19,144 bases of DNA from JANYJJ01 sp038241115 (GTDB taxonomy: Bacteria > Pseudomonadota > Gammaproteobacteria > Burkholderiales > Burkholderiaceae_C), in assembly GCA_038241115.1 (NCBI GenBank), contig JBBRGA010000069.1, positions 1 to 19,144 of the forward strand, in the 5' to 3' direction. Positions 15,590 through 19,144 of this stretch are shown piece after piece. Below the pieces are notes generated by a model. It saw only the letters and a list, made by a program, of their open reading frames with translations. It made no database searches and was not told the DNA's origin. The position numbers were made by a program, and so were the translations under genes. Numbering within the stretch: the first letter of the stretch is position 1; the number at the start of each line of letters is the position of its first letter.

Positions 15590-16421
15590 ATTGCAACGCT
15601 GTATCGTTGACGGACTTGAAGACGTCAAAGGCCAAAACATCATGGTGTTTGACACCGAGCATTTGTCGGCCCTGTTCGAGCGCGTCATCATCGCTTCGGG
15701 CACCAGCAACCGGCAGACCAAAGCTCTGGCCGCCAGCGTTCGCGATGCGGTGAAAGAAGGCGGTTTTGGCAGCTCACGCACCGAGGGCGAAGCCAACGGC
15801 GAATGGATCATCGTGGACTGCGGCGCGGCGGTGGTTCACCTCATGCAGCCCACCATCCGCGAGTACTACCGCCTGGAAGAAATTTGGGGCGACAAGCCGG
15901 TGAAGATGAAGATCGACAACGCGCCAGTGCGCCTGGTCAAGGCGTCGGAAGCCGAGACGCCGGCAGCGGCCAAGAAGGCAGCGGCCAAAAAGGTTGCGGC
16001 TAAAAACGTAGTGGCCAAGACAGCAGTGGCTAAGAAAGTGCCTGCAAAAGTTGAGCCTGCAAAGACGGTGGCCGCCAAGAAAGCAGTCGCTAAGACAGTT
16101 GCAGCTAAAACTGTCGCAGGCAAAACCTCTGCTGTGAAAGCAACTCCTCGCCAAACCACAGCACCGCTGACGGCTGTGGCGAAACGCGCCGCCGCCAAGC
16201 GTGCCGCGCCGGTCAAGTCAGGCATCACGCGCACGTCGGGTGTCAAAACTGCGGCTAAAACTGCCCCCAAAACTGCCACTAGAGTCGCAGTCAAAACTCC
16301 GATGATGGTGGTGGCTCCCACCAAGAAGGTGATGGCGAAACAAGCTGCGGCGAAGAAAGCCCCGCCCATTCGCAAGGTAGCCACCAAGTCCATCGCCAAG
16401 CGAGTTGCTCCGCGCAAGTGA
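15576..16421 (+). CDS. rsfS: Ribosome silencing factor with a long Lys/Ala-rich tail
   Basis: Residues 1 to about 120 are a complete RsfS (RsfA/Iojap) domain: MDIRKLQRCIVDGLEDVKGQ, VFDTEHLSALFERVIIASGT, SNRQTKALAASVRDAVKEGG, and EWIIVDCGAAVVHLMQPTIR with EYYRLEEIW. RsfS binds protein L14 and blocks joining of ribosomal subunits when nutrients are low. The family usually ends near 105-130 residues; this protein has 281. Residues about 123-281 are a basic, low-complexity tail of KKAAAKK, VAAKT and PAK units with no acidic residue after Glu160, like histone H1 or AlgP C-termini. The ATG has AGGAG before it and overlaps nadD by 14 bases; the stop overlaps the rlmH GTG by four bases. The tail may bind RNA or DNA, which is inference. 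Confidence 0.95.
   Translation: MDIRKLQRCIVDGLEDVKGQNIMVFDTEHLSALFERVIIASGTSNRQTKALAASVRDAVKEGGFGSSRTEGEANGEWIIVDCGAAVVHLMQPTIREYYRLEEIWGDKPVKMKIDNAPVRLVKASEAETPAAAKKAAAKKVAAKNVVAKTAVAKKVPAKVEPAKTVAAKKAVAKTVAAKTVAGKTSAVKATPRQTTAPLTAVAKRAAAKRAAPVKSGITRTSGVKTAAKTAPKTATRVAVKTPMMVVAPTKKVMAKQAAAKKAPPIRKVATKSIAKRVAPRK
15942..16418 (+). repeat. Low-complexity Lys/Ala coding region (histone H1-like tail of RsfS)
   Basis: The region codes for residues 123-281 of RsfS, built from irregular short units such as AAAKK, VAAKT, AVAKK, TAPKT. At the DNA level GCxAAG/GCxAAA motifs recur with variable spacing, so it is a degenerate repeat rather than a perfect array. Codons vary between units (AAG/AAA, GCG/GCA/GCT/GCC), which suggests the tail is old and kept by selection rather than newly expanded. 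Confidence 0.85.
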
Positions 16422-16885
16422 AGTTGCTTTTGGTGGCCGTCGGGCAGCGCCAACCGGCCTGGGCCGAGGCCGCCTTCGAGGAGTTTGCCAAGCGTTTTCC
16501 GCCCGAGATGCGTTTGGAGTTGAAAGCTGTAAAAGCCGAGGTTCGTGGCTCGAAAACGCCGGAACAATTGATGGCCGCCGAGGCCACGCGTTTGAGCGCA
16601 GCACTGCCCAAAGGCGTGCGCCGCGTGGTGTTGGACGAACGTGGAGCGCGGCTCACCACATTGCAGCTGTCCGAGCGAATGAAGGCGTGGATGGGCGACG
16701 GCCGCGATGTCGCCTTTATCGTCGGCGGCCCCGACGGTTTGGACGCTGATCTGAAACTCGGCGCCGATGAAACACTGCGCTTGTCCGATCTCACTCTGCC
16801 TCACGCCTTCGTACGCGTGTGGCTGACTGAGGCGCTTTATCGCGCATGGACTGTGATGGTGAATCATCCGTATCACCGAGACTGA
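16418..16885 (+). CDS. rlmH: 23S rRNA (pseudouridine1915-N3)-methyltransferase
   Basis: A 155-residue SPOUT-class enzyme that methylates N3 of pseudouridine 1915 in helix 69 of 23S rRNA, using S-adenosylmethionine on assembled 70S ribosomes. It shows the family start MKLLLVAVGQRQPAWAEAAF, LDERGARLTTLQLSERM, the SAM-binding knot FIVGGPDGLD (100-109), and the end VMVNHPYHRD. The start is a GTG that overlaps the rsfS stop in GTGA, so it should be translated by coupling with rsfS; its start lies within the coding region of the RsfS tail. The length is normal for the family. Confidence 0.97.
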   Translation: MKLLLVAVGQRQPAWAEAAFEEFAKRFPPEMRLELKAVKAEVRGSKTPEQLMAAEATRLSAALPKGVRRVVLDERGARLTTLQLSERMKAWMGDGRDVAFIVGGPDGLDADLKLGADETLRLSDLTLPHAFVRVWLTEALYRAWTVMVNHPYHRD

Positions 16886-16913
16886 ATGATTTGTCCCCGC
16901 CTCCTTACGCCGC

Positions 16914-17528
16914 ATGACCCCATTCATCTATTTGGCCTCCCAAAGCCCGCGCCGCAGCCAGTTGCTAGACCAACTCGGTGTACGCCATGAGTTGTTGGTG
17001 CCCGCAGCCGAAGAAGACGCCGAGGCGCTGGAGGCCACCATCGCCCGCGAGCCGCCGCTGCGCTACGTGGAGCGCGTCACTCGCGCCAAGCTCTGGGCCG
17101 CGCAGATGCGCCTGCGCAAACGCGGTCTGGCGCATGCGCCCATCTTGTGCTCGGACACAACCGTCGCGCTGGGCAGGCGTATTTTGGGAAAGCCCGTGGA
17201 CGCAGCCGACGCCGCTGCCACGCTGGCTTTGCTGTCAGGCAAGACCCACCGTGTGATGACCTGCGTGGCGCTGGTGTGGGGCCATCCGGGCAAGGTGACC
17301 GAGGCGCTCATCACCAGCACGTCGCGTGTGCGTTTTGCTGAATTGAACAAAGGCCAGATTGACAGTTACGTGGCCAGCGGCGAACCTTTTGGGAAGGCCG
17401 GCGCGTACGCCATACAAAGCACCGCGGCCGCCTGGATAGAGCGCATCGAAGGCAGCTACTCCGGCATCATGGGTCTGCCGTTATTTGAGACAGCGCAGCT
17501 GCTGCGCCAAGCCGGCGTAGGCGACTGA
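16914..17528 (+). CDS. maf: Maf-family nucleoside triphosphate pyrophosphatase (YhdE type)
   Basis: A 204-residue protein with the Maf signature IYLASQSPRRSQLLDQLGV at residues 5-23, the catalytic Asp81 in LCSDTTVALGRRILGKP, SGKTHRVMTCVAL, and GEPFGKAGAYAIQ. Maf proteins split nucleoside triphosphates to monophosphate and pyrophosphate. The YhdE branch acts on dTTP and UTP, and YceF on m7GTP; the local motifs look nearer YhdE, but this was not tested. Many Maf proteins affect cell division or clear damaged nucleotides. The ATG at 16914 is 28 bases after rlmH and lacks a clear Shine-Dalgarno sequence. rng follows after 46 bases, a common order in Proteobacteria. Confidence 0.93.
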   Translation: MTPFIYLASQSPRRSQLLDQLGVRHELLVPAAEEDAEALEATIAREPPLRYVERVTRAKLWAAQMRLRKRGLAHAPILCSDTTVALGRRILGKPVDAADAAATLALLSGKTHRVMTCVALVWGHPGKVTEALITSTSRVRFAELNKGQIDSYVASGEPFGKAGAYAIQSTAAAWIERIEGSYSGIMGLPLFETAQLLRQAGVGD

Positions 17529-17574
17529 ATCTGCCGGTGGCGTTTGCCGCAAATGCGTCGAATACCATCGATGC

Positions 17575-19077
17575 ATGCAAGACATTCTCATCAATTGGGC
17601 CCCGCAAGAAACGCGTGTGGCGGTCGTCGAAAACGGTGCGGTGCAAGAACTGCACGTAGAGCGCACGCTGGAGCGAGGGCTGGTGGGCAACATCTATTTT
17701 GGCCGTGTGGCGCGTGTGCTGCCGGGCATGCAGTCGGCCTTCATTGACATTGGCTTGGAGCGCGCTGCGTTCTTGCACGTGGCCGATGTGCACGTGAACG
17801 GAGCACCGCGTCACGAACACGGCCCCGGCGCACCGCCGCCCACGCCCATCGAACGCTTGGTGTTTGAAGGCCAGACGCTCACCGTTCAAGTGGTGAAAGA
17901 CCCCATCGGTACCAAAGGCGCCCGGCTGTCGTCGCAGATCAGCATTGCTGGGCGCTTGCTGGTTTTTTTGCCACAAGACGACCACATCGGAATTTCGCAA
18001 AAAATAGGTTCACACGAGCTGCGCGAGCAGCTTCGCGCCCGCGTGACAGAGCTGGCAGGCAAGCCTGAGAACGGAAGCAGTGGAGGTGGCGCTTTGAGTG
18101 ACGGCGGCTTCATCCTGCGTACCAATGCAGAAGATGCCAGCGACGCCGAACTGGCCGACGACATTGCCTACCTTCGTAAAACCTGGGGCGCGGTGCGCGA
18201 GCGCAGCTTCAAATCGCCGCCCGCCACCTTGCTGCACCAAGACCTGAGCCTCGTTCAGCGGGTGCTGCGCGACCTCGCACACGACAGCACCCAGGCCATT
18301 CGCATCGACTCGGGCGAGCAGTTTGAAGCGCTCAAAAACTTCGGCGACAACTTCGCACCCAGCTCGGTTGGCAAGCTGCAACATTACCGAGGCGAGCGCC
18401 CGATTTTTGACCTCTTCAACATCGACGACGAGATCGCCAAAGCCTTGGCCCGGCGCGTTGATTTGAAGTCAGGCGGCTATCTCATCATTGACCAAACCGA
18501 AGCCCTCACCACCGTTGATGTGAACACCGGCGGCTACGTGGGCGCGCGCAGTTTCGACGAGACCATTTTCAAAACCAACCTTGAGGCCACGCAGGCCATC
18601 GCACGTCAGCTGCGCTTGCGCAACTTGGGTGGAATCGTCATCGTCGACTTCATCGACATGGCGCGCGAAGATCACCAGACCACGGTACTCGCCGAGTTCA
18701 AAAAACAGCTGCAACGAGACCGCACCAAAACCACCATCAGCGGCTTCACCGGCCTGGGTTTGGTGGAGATGACGCGCAAGCGCACGCGGGAGTCGTTGGC
18801 CCACATGCTGTGCGAGCCGTGCCCCACCTGCGGCGGCAAAGGCCAGGTGAAAACCGCGCGCAGCGTTTGCTACGACATCCTGCGCGAAATCTTGCGTGAG
18901 GCGCGCCAGTTCAACCCCAAAGAATTCCGCGTCATCGCCAGCGCCGCGGTCGTCGAGATGCTGCTCGACGAAGAAAACCAGCACCTCGCGGGCCTCAGCG
19001 ATTTCATCGGCAAGCCGATCTCCCTGCAAGCCGAGGCGACCGGCTCACCAGAGCACTACGACATCGTGTTGATGTGA
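17575..19077 (+). CDS. rng: Ribonuclease G
   Basis: A 500-residue endoribonuclease close in length to E. coli RNase G (489), so it lacks the degradosome-binding tail of RNase E. An S1-like RNA-binding domain lies at about 36-125 (GNIYFGRVARVLPGMQSAFI through LSSQISIAG), with an extra loop around HVNGAPRHEHGPGAPPP. The catalytic magnesium site is Asp315 in TTVDVNTGGYVG and Asp358 in IVIVDFIDMAREDH. Cys413 and Cys416 in MLCEPCPTCGG are the zinc-link residues that join dimers. RNase G matures the 5' end of 16S rRNA and degrades some mRNAs in the cytoplasm. The ATG at 17575 is taken because it starts the family N-terminus (MQDILINWAPQETRVAVVE); there is no good ribosome site. Confidence 0.97.
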   Translation: MQDILINWAPQETRVAVVENGAVQELHVERTLERGLVGNIYFGRVARVLPGMQSAFIDIGLERAAFLHVADVHVNGAPRHEHGPGAPPPTPIERLVFEGQTLTVQVVKDPIGTKGARLSSQISIAGRLLVFLPQDDHIGISQKIGSHELREQLRARVTELAGKPENGSSGGGALSDGGFILRTNAEDASDAELADDIAYLRKTWGAVRERSFKSPPATLLHQDLSLVQRVLRDLAHDSTQAIRIDSGEQFEALKNFGDNFAPSSVGKLQHYRGERPIFDLFNIDDEIAKALARRVDLKSGGYLIIDQTEALTTVDVNTGGYVGARSFDETIFKTNLEATQAIARQLRLRNLGGIVIVDFIDMAREDHQTTVLAEFKKQLQRDRTKTTISGFTGLGLVEMTRKRTRESLAHMLCEPCPTCGGKGQVKTARSVCYDILREILREARQFNPKEFRVIASAAVVEMLLDEENQHLAGLSDFIGKPISLQAEATGSPEHYDIVLM

Positions 19078-19089
19078 GCCCTCAAGCTC

Positions 19090-19144
19090 TCAAGCCACGC
19101 GCCCGAACCAAGCCACCGACAGCCCCGCCGCAAGCACCACCAGC
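19090..19144 (-). CDS. C-terminal end of a probable membrane protein (runs off the window)
   Basis: On the minus strand a frame enters from the right edge and ends at TGA (19090-19092), coding LVVLAAGLSVAWFGRVA, a hydrophobic segment followed by a basic residue. This fits the last membrane helix of a transporter or similar protein, convergent with rng. Only about 17 residues are visible, so the frame itself is uncertain. Confidence 0.35.
   Translation of the reverse strand, partial: LVVLAAGLSVAWFGRVA

Noticed and set aside
15866..16927. 353-codon minus-strand frame with an Ala/Thr/Leu-rich hydrophobic stretch
   Set aside because: It is the complement of the Lys/Ala repeat tail of RsfS and of rlmH; the hydrophobic look is a by-product of reading AAG/GCC repeats in reverse.

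Overview
The window looks like chromosomal DNA from a betaproteobacterium of the order Burkholderiales, probably close to Comamonadaceae. The basis is high G+C over most of its length, the family-typical proteins, and the run yebC-purD-hemF-nadD-rsfS-rlmH-maf-rng, an arrangement I associate with that order. The genus cannot be named from sequence alone. Gene density is ordinary: no gap exceeds about 200 bases, and I saw no rRNA, tRNA, CRISPR, insertion sequence or phage gene.

Layout. (1) Bases 1-1112 are visibly poorer in G+C (about half). They hold the start of a PAS-domain sensor on the minus strand and a divergent GNAT acetyltransferase. (2) Bases 1180-3780 (minus) are the urease structural operon ureA - small His-rich membrane protein - ureB - ureC. 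No accessory gene (ureD, E, F, G) lies next to it. (3) A glutathione transferase (3934-4632, plus) diverges from ureA. (4) Bases 4684-7408 (minus) are a tightly coupled trio: a DUF6622-like membrane protein, a LytS/YehU-type histidine kinase and a LytTR response regulator. (5) Bases 7605-10084 hold a DUF1499 protein and a divergent M14 metallopeptidase-like lipoprotein. (6) Bases 10108-11688 (minus) encode a HerA-like DUF853 ATPase. (7) Bases 11855-19077 (plus) are a housekeeping block: translational regulator YebC, purine, heme and NAD synthesis (PurD, HemF, NadD), ribosome silencing (RsfS), 23S rRNA methylation (RlmH), a Maf pyrophosphatase and RNase G. Several of these overlap by a few bases, so they are probably translationally coupled. 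(8) The last bases seem to be the 3' end of a convergent membrane-protein gene.

The most unusual signals are low-complexity expansions. The kinase and its partner regulator both carry tandem four-residue (12-bp) repeat inserts in conserved domains: the ATP lid of the kinase and the DNA-binding domain of the regulator. RsfS carries a C-terminal tail of about 160 residues rich in Lys and Ala, like histone H1. Short DNA tandem repeats also sit at the end of ureA (13 bp x 4) and upstream of yebC (14 bp x 3), and a 15-bp x 3 repeat encodes the linker of the M14 lipoprotein. The 61-residue protein inside the urease operon looks like a miniature relative of the HupE/UreJ N-terminus. I found no clear evidence of a wholly new multi-gene system. 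The repeat-bearing kinase/regulator pair and the tailed RsfS are the best candidates for new biology.
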